Positions 44,088-52,008 of a stretch of DNA of 64,000 bases are shown here, piece after piece. A program made the translations under genes and the position numbers. Below the pieces are notes generated by a model. That model worked only from the letters and a program-made list of their open reading frames with translations. It was not told the DNA's origin and searched no databases. Origin of the DNA: Cyanophora paradoxa (lineage: Eukaryota; Glaucocystophyceae; Cyanophorales; Cyanophoraceae); contig QPMI01000564.1 in the NCBI GenBank assembly GCA_004431415.1, positions 186,001 to 250,000 of the forward strand. Reading direction: 5' to 3'. Every line of letters starts with the position of its first letter. Position 1 is the first letter of the stretch.

Positions 44088-44492
44088 ATGCCCCGCGGCG
44101 GCTCTTCCCCCCGTGTCTCCTTCGCTGAGAACGAAGTCGCCGCTACCCCCCTGGAACCCGGCGTCAAGCTGGAGCGCGCGAACGCAGTCTCCATCAAGAA
44201 GGCGAAGCGCGCGCTTGCTCTAGAAGTCCCCAAGACCGCCTCGCAGTTCATTCCCACTTCCATTTACGACGAGGCAGAAGATACGGAGAAGGTCGCATTC
44301 AACAAGCGCAAGACGTACAAGGCGATACGCGAGGGCCAGCTGCTGCCCACCGACGCTGTGCCCGGGCTGCCGGGCACTACTGCCGGCGAGCTGCTCGTGC
44401 GCAACCTGCGCCTGCAGTACGTCTCCCGCCTCCGCCGCTCCAAGGCCAAGAAGGCGCGCCTGGACTCGGGCGATAGCAGCTCTAGCTCGTAG
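44088..44492 (+). CDS. Basic protein with Ser-rich tail
   Basis: 134 residues, Lys/Arg-rich (SIKKAKRALALEVPKTASQF, YVSRLRRSKAKKARLDSG) and ending in a run of Ser. ATTTTCTAAAG lies 22 bases upstream and overlaps the end of the previous gene. The charge suggests nucleic-acid binding or packaging of the genome, which is inference. It is the last plus-strand gene before a minus-strand cluster and ends 28 bases from its convergent neighbour. Confidence 0.6.
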   Translation: MPRGGSSPRVSFAENEVAATPLEPGVKLERANAVSIKKAKRALALEVPKTASQFIPTSIYDEAEDTEKVAFNKRKTYKAIREGQLLPTDAVPGLPGTTAGELLVRNLRLQYVSRLRRSKAKKARLDSGDSSSSS

Positions 44493-44519
44493 GGCTCTGT
44501 ACTCTTGTATTCAATGCCG

Positions 44520-44804
44520 TTACCAGTTCCTGTTCCTATCCCAGAGCACGACTCGGGTAAAGGGCACGGTCATAGCGAACATGAACTCGGCAAACTTGGC
44601 GAAGTTCATGAGGGTCCCCAGGCGTGGGTCCTCCCAGTAGATAGCTTCGCGCAGGGACTCGTAGATGCGCATGAGGGAGCGCTCGTTCTCGGTCGCGAAG
44701 GCGTCGGACGGCTCGTCGGGATCCGGATCCGAGAGCTCCGAGTACTCGTCCGAGCTGCCAGCGCTCTCAACTCCTGCGGCCGGGTCGGGCGAGGGGTCAG
44801 CCAT
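44520..44804 (-). CDS. Small acidic protein with aromatic hydrophobic end
   Basis: 94 residues. The first half is Asp/Ser/Pro-rich (ESAGSSDEYSELSDPDPDEP). The second half has an amphipathic helix and an aromatic hydrophobic stretch (FAEFMFAMTVPFTRVVLW). The promoter word GATTTTCTAG lies about 18 bases upstream on the minus strand. Possibly membrane-associated; no family recognised. Confidence 0.6.
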   Translation of the reverse strand: MADPSPDPAAGVESAGSSDEYSELSDPDPDEPSDAFATENERSLMRIYESLREAIYWEDPRLGTLMNFAKFAEFMFAMTVPFTRVVLWDRNRNW

Positions 44805-44830
44805 TCTTTGCTGGTAGAAGGGCTAGAAAA

Positions 44831-45172
44831 TCACGGGCGCCGGTACTCCATCGAGTCGCCGCGCCAGTACTTGTTGCCGGAGGCGAGCAGCTTCATCGGC
44901 TCGCCCGTCGAATCGTGCTTCCAGGCCGCGCCGTCCCAGAGGGCCGTGCCGCCGTCCTCCAGCTTGAGGCGATGGCCCGGCTCGAGCGCGTCGCCGTTGA
45001 GCATGCGGCCGGCCATGAGCGCCAGGTCCCACTCGGTGAGGCCGCGCTGCTCTTCGGCGGTGAGGCCGCGCTCGACGCGCTCGGGCTGGCGCGCCTCGCG
45101 CTCCATGCGGCTGAGGCCCACTAGAAAGAAGATGGGCAGCGCAAAGGCCATGAGATCTAGCAGGGCCTCCAT
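44831..45172 (-). CDS. Membrane protein with N-terminal anchor
   Basis: 113 residues. A membrane helix near the N-terminus (LLDLMAFALPIFFLVGL) acts as a signal anchor. The charged soluble part includes ERGLTAEEQRGLTEWDLALM and GGTALWDGAAWKHDSTGEP. TTTTCTAAG lies about 12 bases upstream. Its neighbours on both sides are also small membrane proteins. Confidence 0.6.
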   Translation of the reverse strand: MEALLDLMAFALPIFFLVGLSRMEREARQPERVERGLTAEEQRGLTEWDLALMAGRMLNGDALEPGHRLKLEDGGTALWDGAAWKHDSTGEPMKLLASGNKYWRGDSMEYRRP

Positions 45173-45182
45173 TGGGCAAGAC

Positions 45183-45473
45183 TTAGAAAAGGTTCCGGGC
45201 CAGGCCCGAGAGCTGCGGGCCCAGGCGCCGGGCGGCGTAGTAGAGCGCGGCGGCCGCGGCGGCCAGGATCAGGAGGCGCGGCGGGCCGCGCGCGGGCTCC
45301 TCTGCGGTCAGGTCAACGGCCTCGGGCTCGCGCGCCGGCGTCGCCAGGATCTCGGGCTCGGAGCTGAGGGACTTGGGCCCGCGGCGGCGGCGCTGCTTGG
45401 GGGCGGAGGCGGCGGCGGCGGAGAGAAGGTCCTCGGGCTCCTGCTTGATACCTGCGCAATCGGTGAAGTCCAT
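45183..45473 (-). CDS. Small membrane protein with basic patch
   Basis: 96 residues from the start MDFTDCAGIKQEPED. This Met is preferred over an upstream one because ATTTTCCAAG lies 15-24 bases before it. A basic patch (PKQRRRRGPKS) is followed by an acidic stretch and a C-terminal membrane helix (LLILAAAAAALYYAARRL). It faces the large inverted repeat, which may supply its promoter. Function unknown. Confidence 0.55.
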   Translation of the reverse strand: MDFTDCAGIKQEPEDLLSAAAASAPKQRRRRGPKSLSSEPEILATPAREPEAVDLTAEEPARGPPRLLILAAAAAALYYAARRLGPQLSGLARNLF

Positions 45474-45544
45474 GCTTGCTGGGTACCTTGGAAAATTGTG
45501 GGAGGCGCCCGGAGGCTGCGAACGAAGGGCAACTTGAAACTTCG

Positions 45545-45668
45545 GCGTCATTTACGTCCGCGTCATTTACGTCAGCGTCATTTACGTCACGGAGTTTGCC
45601 GGCGACTCGGGACCTGGGCCAGGGCCCGGGGAAAAAAATTCGAGACTTGGAAAAATAGGGTATCCCTA
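45545..45668 (+). repeat. Left arm of the large inverted repeat
   Basis: Begins with GCGTCATTTACGTC units and ends GGGTATCCCTA. It pairs with 45873-45995. Its outer flank (45528-45545, GGGCAACTTGAAACTTCGG) is also shared, inverted, with the third copy at 46716-46840. Confidence 0.9.
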
Positions 45669-45872
45669 ATACCGCTAGTACCAGTAGCTACTAGTACCGC
45701 TAGTACTACGTAGTACTACTTAGTACTACTACTGAACTACTTAGTACTACTACTGTACTACTTAGTACTACTTGCTCAGTACTACTAGCTACCGGTACTG
45801 GTACACCTTTTATAGATTTAAGCATTCATTCAATGTGAATAACGATAATAGTAATAATAATAACGATAATAA

Positions 45873-45995
45873 TAGGGATACCCTATTTTTCCAAGTCTCG
45901 AATTTTTTTCTCGGGCCCTGGCCCAGGTCCCGAGTCGCCGGCAAACTCCGTGACGTAAATGACGCTGACGTAAATGACGCGGACGTAAATGACGC
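45873..45995 (-). repeat. Right arm of the large inverted repeat
   Basis: Begins TAGGGATACCC and ends with three GACGTAAATGACGC units. It is the reverse complement of 45545-45668 apart from a small indel in the poly-A/T stretch. Confidence 0.9.
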
Positions 45996-46041
45996 GACCC
46001 TTCGGTTAATTAATTCAGCAAGCGCTAGCGCTAGCTAGATA

Positions 46042-46449
46042 TCACAGCTCTACCTGGCCCAAGTTGATGGTATCTAGCAGGGCCTGCTCTTCCAAGTCTG
46101 CACCGCCGCCGCCCAGCGCTAGCGCTAGCTCGATACCGCCTCCGGACTTGATCTCCCTTGGCTCCAGCCACCTGAGGGGCTCAGGCCACCTCCTCCTGGT
46201 GAAGCCCGTATCGTTGCTCTTGTCCAGCTTGAGGTAGCGGTAGGGCGCCGGCGCCGGCCAGTCGGGCCTGTGGCTGCTGGCCTCCTTGGCTATCTCCTTG
46301 GGGCTACGCGGACGCAGGTCTGCCTTGGCCTTCGCCCTCTGCAGAGGGCCCAGCGCCTTGAACTTCGGTGCCTTCGTCGCCGGCAGGGCCTTCGGCTGGG
46401 GCTTCACCGCCTTCGGCTGCTGAGGCCTTAGCTGCTTCGATTTCGGCAT
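46042..46449 (-). CDS. Basic Lys/Pro/Ala-rich protein
   Basis: 135 residues. The N-terminal third is a Lys-Pro-Ala repeat (KAVKPQPKALPATKAPKFKA), typical of DNA-condensing or virion core proteins. The rest includes WPAPAPYRYLKLDKSNDTGF and an acidic end. Its first 146 bases overlap, in another frame, the 3' end of the next gene upstream. A single frame break joining the two is therefore possible. Confidence 0.5.
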   Translation of the reverse strand: MPKSKQLRPQQPKAVKPQPKALPATKAPKFKALGPLQRAKAKADLRPRSPKEIAKEASSHRPDWPAPAPYRYLKLDKSNDTGFTRRRWPEPLRWLEPREIKSGGGIELALALGGGGADLEEQALLDTINLGQVEL

Positions 46450-46687
46450 ACTTCTTGCTCATAAATGAGAAAAGCGCCTCCAAGTCGGCCTTTATCTCCT
46501 CCTTGGTCCAGGATGTCACCTGATCCGGGTCACCTGAGAACGGCGCATCGAACGCCACGTGGAGCGATTTGCAGGCCTGAGCTATCATTGGCTCGGGCCA
46601 GGCCAGCTCGATCAGCTGAAGGTAGATGTTCAGGGCCTTGTCGAGCTTGGCGCCCTGAGAGACTAGCTGGGAGATAGCGGGCTCCAT
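46304..46687 (-). CDS. Helical protein with acidic Ala/Glu/Gly tail
   Basis: Starts MEPAISQLVSQGAKLDKALN, 19 bases after the promoter word ATTTTCTAAAG. The first 75 residues are helical (YLQLIELAWPEPMIAQACKS, WTKEEIKADLEALFSFMSKK). The tail is low-complexity Ala/Glu/Gly and lies antiparallel in frame to the basic gene at 46042-46449. The tail may be an out-of-frame reading if the two genes are really one. Function unknown. Confidence 0.5.
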   Translation of the reverse strand: MEPAISQLVSQGAKLDKALNIYLQLIELAWPEPMIAQACKSLHVAFDAPFSGDPDQVTSWTKEEIKADLEALFSFMSKKYAEIEAAKASAAEGGEAPAEGPAGDEGTEVQGAGPSAEGEGQGRPASA

Positions 46688-46715
46688 GGTACAGCAGAGC
46701 TTTAGAAAATGGCGC

Positions 46716-46840
46716 CAAGTCCAAGTCCTTTTTTTTACGGGCGAGGTCTGGGCCCGGGGCCAGGGCCGAGTCCCAACTCCGTGACGTAAATGACGCTGAC
46801 GTAAATGACGCGGACGTAAATGACGCCGAATTTTCAAGTT
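46716..46840 (-). repeat. Third copy of the inverted-repeat arm
   Basis: Contains the same series: CCAAGTC, a T run, GGTCTGGGCCCGGGGCCAGG, CCGAGTC, AACTCCGTGACGTAAATGACGC and two further TGACGC units, then a CAAGTTGCCC end. It is a solo copy between divergent genes, which suggests the arm works as a promoter or origin module and was duplicated. Confidence 0.85.
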
Positions 46841-46951
46841 GCCCTCACATGAATGTCAGCTGAGGGTCAGCTGAGCGCTCACCTGAACGGCCTCAAAACC
46901 GCAGCCGCGCCGCGCTCTCGCCTCACACTTCACAGCCAAGAGAAACCGAGA

Positions 46952-47242
46952 ATGTGCGCCCCCAAGTACGAGACCTGCTGCCTGACCTTCGGCATCTTCG
47001 AGTACGAGGCCATGGACGAGGATCTCGACGAGAACGGCGAGATCTGCTTCAACTACTGCAGGCTGCTGCGCAACATCTCGCTGGAGTGCCGCAAGGGCGA
47101 CTGCTACCAGCACATCATGCTCAATCCCGCCAAGAACGAGATCACCCTGTACGTCGTCGCCAGCCCCAGCGCCAGATTTAGGCTCTCGAATATTCGCGTA
47201 GCCGCGATCGAGGCTCTCCCCCTCCCCAGTGAGTCGAATTGA
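46952..47242 (+). CDS. Small Cys-containing protein
   Basis: 96 residues from MCAPKYETCCLTFGIFEYEA. An in-frame ATG at 46853 would add 33 basic residues, but the later start has a better-formed protein. Cys residues cluster in the first 60 positions (ICFNYCRLLRNISLECRKGD), and the C-terminal half is beta-strand-like. DNA before and after the gene shares the word CTGAGCGCTCACC followed by CGGCCTCAAA. No family recognised. Confidence 0.55.
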   Translation: MCAPKYETCCLTFGIFEYEAMDEDLDENGEICFNYCRLLRNISLECRKGDCYQHIMLNPAKNEITLYVVASPSARFRLSNIRVAAIEALPLPSESN

Positions 47243-47358
47243 ACACGTGTTTTACCCGAATCACCTGAGCGCTCACCCGAGGTCAGCCTGAAGTCAGGCC
47301 GGGCGGCCTCAAATATTTTCTAGCCCTAGGCCGAAGCACACTCTAAGCTAAGACAAAC

Positions 47359-48141
47359 ATGGCCACCGTCCGCAACGCCTCCGACATCGACCCCGCCAAG
47401 CTCGCCTTCGAAATCGACGCCAACGGACGCATCAAGGCCAAGTACGACGGCCTGCAGGGCCTCATGATGTACGCGCCGCCCATGGTCACGATCAACCCCT
47501 GCATCAACACCGAGCAAGGCAAGGCGTGGAGCGACGAGAAGAAGGCCTTCGTCATGGAAGAAAACGGCGGATTTTACACGCTGGACCTCACCGATCTCAG
47601 CGCCGTCGACGGCCAGACGAACCCGGCCGCGGACGAGTTCCTCAAGCTGCTGGAGGCCCTGGACGCGAAATTCTGCGAGTTCGTGCAGCAGAACCAGGCC
47701 AAGCTCAAGGTCTCGCCCGGCCGCGCCCTCTCCAAGGACCAGATCTCGGTGCTGCAGACGCCCAGCGTGCGCATCAAGGTCGACAAGGAGTCGGGCCAGG
47801 CCTTCTACAAGTACCTCAACATGCGCATCCGCACGCAGACGATGGCGGGCAAGCGCAAGACGATCCCAGTCGTCGACATGTCCAACTACCTCATCACCGA
47901 GCGCGCCACCATCGGCACCGGAGACCTGGTGGCGGCCCTCGTTAAAATCGACACCGCCTACGCCATCCCCGAGGGCAAGTTCGGCCTCAAGTGGTCCTTC
48001 CTCGCCGTGCAGCAGTGCAAGGTCGGCGCCTTTCGCTTCGCCGGCCGCACGCCCGAGCTGGCCTTCAAGCCCTACGACAACGAGGCCGATTTCGAGCCCT
48101 ACCTAAACCCCGAGTCTATGTACACCACCCCCATGCAGTAG
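47359..48141 (+). CDS. Probable single-stranded-DNA-binding protein
   Basis: 260 residues, single domain, with no membrane segment. The pattern PVVDMSNYLITERATIGTGD, then ALVKIDTAYAIPEGKFGLKW, then FLAVQQCKVGAF resembles the OB-fold ssDNA-binding proteins of large DNA viruses, where the KFGLKW strand precedes the final beta-strand. The acidic C-terminal end (YDNEADFEPYLNPES) fits SSB-type tails that recruit partners. The promoter word TATTTTCTAGCCC lies about 35 bases upstream. It would coat DNA unwound by the SF3 helicase. The family assignment is inference from pattern, not from a search. Confidence 0.5.
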   Translation: MATVRNASDIDPAKLAFEIDANGRIKAKYDGLQGLMMYAPPMVTINPCINTEQGKAWSDEKKAFVMEENGGFYTLDLTDLSAVDGQTNPAADEFLKLLEALDAKFCEFVQQNQAKLKVSPGRALSKDQISVLQTPSVRIKVDKESGQAFYKYLNMRIRTQTMAGKRKTIPVVDMSNYLITERATIGTGDLVAALVKIDTAYAIPEGKFGLKWSFLAVQQCKVGAFRFAGRTPELAFKPYDNEADFEPYLNPESMYTTPMQ

Positions 48142-48195
48142 TTTAGACGAATAAATTGTAAATTCTCTGGTGCAATTGATTACAAGCGTTTACAA

Positions 48196-48999
48196 TCAAA
48201 GGCCGTTGAACTTGCCGCCCACCGCCTTGGGCTCCGCCGCCGTTGAGGCCGCCGCCTCCGTCACCTCTTTCATCATCTCCGGGTTTGCGTTGGCCGCGTG
48301 CACCGCCAGCACCGTCTGCACAAGGGCCATCCCCAGGCGCGCCTCGGGCCCCAGGGTCACGTAGCGCGAGTACTTAATCACCAGCTCCTCTAAAATCGGC
48401 TGCACTTGGTCCATCGAGGCCAGCGTCGCCTGCCCGAGCCCGTCGAGCTTCAGGCCGATCGGATCGTACGCCTTGTTCAGGTGCTCCAGCGAGTGCATGC
48501 CCGCGATCAGAAAGAGGCGCGCCGCCTCCAGCGAACCCCGCGTGCTCAGCTCGCGCTGAATTTCCTCGTACTCTTCCTTCAGCTCGTCCAGCGGCGTCGC
48601 GAGGCTCAGCTTCTTCGTGGACGTTAGCTCGCCCCCGAACGAGCGCCTGTACTGCGCGATCTGACGCAGAACCTGCTTCTTCTCGTCCACGTCCGTCTGC
48701 GCCTCGTCGCGTGGCTTTTCCTGCAGGTCGATCCCCAGCGCCTTTTTCACGCTCTGCTCCTTCTTCTTCGTCATTTCGATGTGCTCCTGCACGCTGAAGC
48801 TCGCGCCCTTGCTCGGCGCCGTCGGCGGCACCGTGGGTCCGTCGCCCGGCAGCGACGTCTTGTCGGCCTTCGGCGCCTTCTCGCCCTTTTCCTTGCCTTC
48901 CTTCGCGGGGCGGCCCTTCTTCCTCGGCTGCGGGATCCCCACCGGGTTCGGCCCGTCCACGGCCAGCGCGTCGAAGCCCAGCATCGCCGAGGGGTCCAT
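48196..48999 (-). CDS. Conserved-looking structural or core protein, unknown
   Basis: 267 residues. The Lys/Pro-rich N-terminus (IPQPRKKGRPAKEGKEKGEK) contains an AT-hook-like KKGRP. The rest is helical: QVLRQIAQYRRSFGGELTST, LDELKEEYEEIQRELSTRGS, PILEELVIKYSRYVTLGPEA and MALVQTVLAVHAANANPEMM. AATTTCTAAGG lies about 17 bases upstream. The compact helical core with a basic tail suggests a virion protein that meets DNA. No family confirmed. Confidence 0.6.
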   Translation of the reverse strand: MDPSAMLGFDALAVDGPNPVGIPQPRKKGRPAKEGKEKGEKAPKADKTSLPGDGPTVPPTAPSKGASFSVQEHIEMTKKKEQSVKKALGIDLQEKPRDEAQTDVDEKKQVLRQIAQYRRSFGGELTSTKKLSLATPLDELKEEYEEIQRELSTRGSLEAARLFLIAGMHSLEHLNKAYDPIGLKLDGLGQATLASMDQVQPILEELVIKYSRYVTLGPEARLGMALVQTVLAVHAANANPEMMKEVTEAAASTAAEPKAVGGKFNGL

Positions 49000-49022
49000 C
49001 GTTACGCTTGCCCCTTAGAAAT

Positions 49023-49352
49023 TTACTCCGACGTCAGCTCGACGAAGAGCTCGATGTAAAGCCACAGTTTCTCGCGCAGCTCGGGCCCGCTCCCGTAGAA
49101 GAGCGAGCGCACGGCCGAGGCGTACTCCTGCGGCAGCTTCTCGAAAACTCCGTCGTCCCGCGCCTTAATTAATTCGGCCTCCGCGTTGATGTGCCTCCTA
49201 AACAGAACGATGACCGCCGTGGCTCCTATGCCGCGCAGCGACTGAATCTGCACCCGTACCCCCGGCTCCTTGGCCTCCGGCTCCAGCAGGTCGAGGAAGC
49301 GGCCCCAGCGCGCCTCAATCTGCTCGCCCAGCGTCGCCTCCGTCGCTGCCAT
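49023..49352 (-). CDS. Small helical protein, unknown
   Basis: 109 residues with no membrane segment. Helices such as EQIEARWGRFLDLLEPEAKE and LREKLWLYIELFVELTS flank a short hydrophobic strand (GATAVIVLF). The promoter word AATTTCTGAGG lies 17 bases upstream on the coding strand. It sits among virion-type genes upstream of the capsid gene and is co-oriented with them. Confidence 0.6.
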   Translation of the reverse strand: MAATEATLGEQIEARWGRFLDLLEPEAKEPGVRVQIQSLRGIGATAVIVLFRRHINAEAELIKARDDGVFEKLPQEYASAVRSLFYGSGPELREKLWLYIELFVELTSE

Positions 49353-49374
49353 GTGCTTGCGTGTGCCTCAGAAA

Positions 49375-50508
49375 TTACACATTGCCTCGGTTGCCTCCGT
49401 CAAGGGCGTTTGCCGCTTGCTCGTAGGCCTTTGCGGTGCGCAAGTTTACTCCCAACTGCACGCTTTGCATACGGTTGTCTGTGGCGAGCACTAGATTCTG
49501 GAAAGCCGTACGGATGCCCCTCTGCTTTGCGTCGTCTGCCCCCGCAAGGGTGCCTTGCTCGCGTGTGGCCCGGAGATCCCCTCGCCAATCGGCGGTGGTG
49601 AAGTTGTCCCCTAGGCCAGTCATCGGGTTGACAACTGCCGGCAGGAAGTTCTGGTCCGCGTAGGGCGTGGACGTGGCCAGGGCCGGACCCCTCGTGCCTT
49701 GCTGGTCCATGAGGATGGCGTTGAAAGGATTGCCCTTGCTGAAGTCGACGTCATTCCTCCCGTACGGTTTGTTGATGCCGCTGCTGATGTTTGCCGTCTG
49801 TGCGTTGAACATGGGCGAGAGATCGGGCGTGTAACCGGCGCGAAGGCCCCTCGGACCTGCCGTGTCCTGCGCATACCGACCCGCGGGTCCAAGCAAATTC
49901 TCCTTCTCGATTTCTTCCATCGTCTTGATCCAGCCGCGTTCGCGTGCCCACTTCATGACGAGATCGTCGTAGTTCATCGGGAAGAAAACCTTCTGGTATT
50001 TATCGAAACGCTGAATTTCGATATCCTGCTCGATCATATTAGTAATTCGCTCGAGCAGCTCAGGATAGTAATCCTCGAGCATTTTTGCGACGCCCGGCTG
50101 CTTCAGGTCGAAGGCAGTCATGGCCCACTGATCAAAATCGCGAATCATGATTTCCTTCCGCAGGCTGAACGCATTCTCGACGTCCTCTTCGTTGATCTGA
50201 CGGTTGGGGTATGCGTTCTGCAGCTGCTGTCGAATGCCCATCCGCATTAGCTTCTCCATCTGCGGGGTGTACTTCATCGCGGGCAGGGTCTTCGTGGGAA
50301 CGGCCGTCAGCCCCACGCCACGGGCACGGTCCTCGGGCGTGTAGACGTCGGCTTTGTCCAAAGAGGTAACGGGCACCTCGGGTAGAATCGTACCGGGCGC
50401 GTACTTCTCGATAATTCCCGTCACCTCGCCCTTCAGGTCGTTCTTCAGCGACTGGCGCTGCTTCTTAGAGCCCTCCCCAATGTCCATCATGGAATGGCCC
50501 TTCGTCAT
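49375..50508 (-). CDS. Probable virion protein next to capsid gene
   Basis: 377 residues, intact. The N-terminus is charged (IGEGSKKQRQSLKNDLKGEV). The middle is helical (NRQINEEDVENAFSLRKEIM, YDDLVMKWARERGWIKTMEE), and the C-terminal half is Asn/Gly/Ala-rich and probably extended (ISSGINKPYGRNDVDFSKGN). A long extended tail is typical of minor capsid or tape-type proteins that lace capsomers. Position directly downstream of the major capsid gene on the same strand supports a structural role; this is inference. AATTTTCCCACTGG lies about 24 bases upstream. Confidence 0.6.
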   Translation of the reverse strand: MTKGHSMMDIGEGSKKQRQSLKNDLKGEVTGIIEKYAPGTILPEVPVTSLDKADVYTPEDRARGVGLTAVPTKTLPAMKYTPQMEKLMRMGIRQQLQNAYPNRQINEEDVENAFSLRKEIMIRDFDQWAMTAFDLKQPGVAKMLEDYYPELLERITNMIEQDIEIQRFDKYQKVFFPMNYDDLVMKWARERGWIKTMEEIEKENLLGPAGRYAQDTAGPRGLRAGYTPDLSPMFNAQTANISSGINKPYGRNDVDFSKGNPFNAILMDQQGTRGPALATSTPYADQNFLPAVVNPMTGLGDNFTTADWRGDLRATREQGTLAGADDAKQRGIRTAFQNLVLATDNRMQSVQLGVNLRTAKAYEQAANALDGGNRGNV

Positions 50509-50599
50509 CGTGCCTCGGTTAGGATCCCAGTGGGAAAATTTATTGGTTCACATCGGCGGCCGAGGCTCGCCCCCTCTCACACTCTGGCTAGCTGGCAAT

Positions 50600-51968
50600 C
50601 TAATGGAAGCGGCGGTAGGCGCCGCCGTTGGTGAAGGTGATCTCGTTGTAGTAGCGGCAGTAGATGTCGGCCACGGGCTTGGCGTCCGCCGCGTAGGTCT
50701 TGAGCGTCCAGAGCGTGAGCTCGATGGTCTTGAAGGCGCCCATGTCGAGGCCGCCGAACATCTTGGTGTTGTCGGCCACGTCGGTGCCGAAGGGGAGCGA
50801 GTAGATGAACTCCGTGCCGAACTGGCCCACGTTGCGGGGCTGGATGTCGCTGCTGTGGGCGTCGTGGGTCGCAAGGGTCGTGGGGCCGTGTCGTTGCCCG
50901 ACCACGGGTGCGGGTGCAGCGCGTCGGCCACGTCGGCCGCTGCCGTCCCGTCCATCGAGGTCACGCCCCGCAGCAGCTCGAGGTGCTTGCGGCGGGCGCG
51001 TGCGTGTGCTCCTTGTGCGCGATGGCCGTGCGCAAGAAGTGCGCGTCGTGGTTCGAGCTGTCGACCACCTTGATGTTGTCGCACTTCAGCTCGATCTTGT
51101 CCAGGGGCGGAAGCGCCAGAAGTGCTCGCCGTTGTCGGTGTGCGGCTTGTCGCGCACCACCACGATCAGCTCGTAGCAGATTCCGGTGAAGGGCAGGCGG
51201 ATGGCCTTGCCCGATTCGAACTGCACGTTGTAGTGCTGCACGTACTTGCCTGCCCACGTGAACGAGTTCGGGTGCAGCGCCAGCTCGCGCGAGTCGATGT
51301 GCACGTAGCGCAGGATGAGCTTGGTGTCCAGGCTGACGCTGCTCGTCAGGCCGGTGTTCGTGTGCAGGCCGCCGTCCACGAAGGAGGCCGTCACCTCCTT
51401 CTGCGAGGCGTAGGTGATCTGCAGCTTCATCTCGTTGCCCGTCCGCGGATCTTGTGGAGGGCACGGCGAACTTTCGACCGAAGCCCGTCGCGATGCGGAT
51501 CGGCACGTACAGCGTGTTCGGGGCCTTGCCCCGGCGGCGCAGCGGCTGGTGTGCCCAGAGGTTGTTCACCATGTCGACGTGCTGGGTGACGGACTTGTCG
51601 TCCTCGAACTCGCCGTAGATGGCGTCGTGGTGGCCGTCGTACTCGTGGATCAGCTGCGTGCCCACGAAGATCTTCACCTTCTTGAGCAGCACGTAGCCGG
51701 CCTTCGGGATGTAGAAGTGGTCGGCGTTCGTCAGCGCCGGCAGCGTCACCCTGAGCCAGGCGTCGTTGAACATCGGCGCCGAGTGCGGGATGACGATGTC
51801 GACGGTCTGGCCGAAGCTGACGCCCGACTGCACGGGGCTCACCTCGAGCACCTCGTCCACGAACGGCATCGCCGTGTCGAAGGTCTCGTGCACGTGCACC
51901 GACGCGTCGGAGCTGCGCAGCGAGTGGTGCAGGGCGGTCGAGGGGGTGGAGATGAGCGCGGAAGCCAT
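50600..51968 (-). pseudogene. Double-jelly-roll major capsid protein, four frame breaks
   Basis: The nucleocytovirus-type major capsid protein (MCP) of about 455 residues. From the ATG at 51968 the first jelly roll reads VSFGQTVDIVIPHSAPMFND, LRVTLPAL and GYVLLKKVKIFVGTQLIHEY, the usual start of NCLDV capsid folds. Frames change near 51455, 51110, 50995 and 50885. The later segments continue the same protein: EMKLQITYASQKEVTASFVD, LPFTGICYELIVVVRDKPHT, then GTEFIYSLPFGTDVADNTKM and IYCRYYNEITFTNGGAYRRF-stop, matching the closing motif of the second jelly roll. AAATTTTCTCAACGC lies about 17 bases upstream of the start. Either the gene is decaying or this stretch has sequencing indels; its neighbours are intact. 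Confidence 0.85.
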
Positions 51969-52008
51969 GGTTTAGGGGTGCGTTGAGAAAATTTTGTGGA
52001 GGGCTCGC

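Larger units (their letters stand above)
45528..45995. other. Candidate replication origin: long inverted repeat with AT-rich core
   Basis: Arms 45545-45668 and 45873-45995 are near-perfect reverse complements over about 123 bases, with one or two small indels. Each arm carries three copies of GACGTAAATGACGC (TGACGTAA-type sites), a GGGCCCTGGCCCAGG-like GC palindrome and an A/T run. The 200-base core is AT-rich, built of TAGTACTAC-type units and a run of AATAATA. It lies between small genes, with no coding capacity. Such a structure suits a rolling-circle or hairpin origin recognised by the HUH proteins, or a divergent promoter; choosing between them is inference. Confidence 0.7.

Noticed and set aside
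45669-45872. A known nick-site nonamer such as TAATATTAC in the origin core
   Set aside because: I could not find that word in the core; the nick site of this HUH family is unknown to me, so none is claimed.
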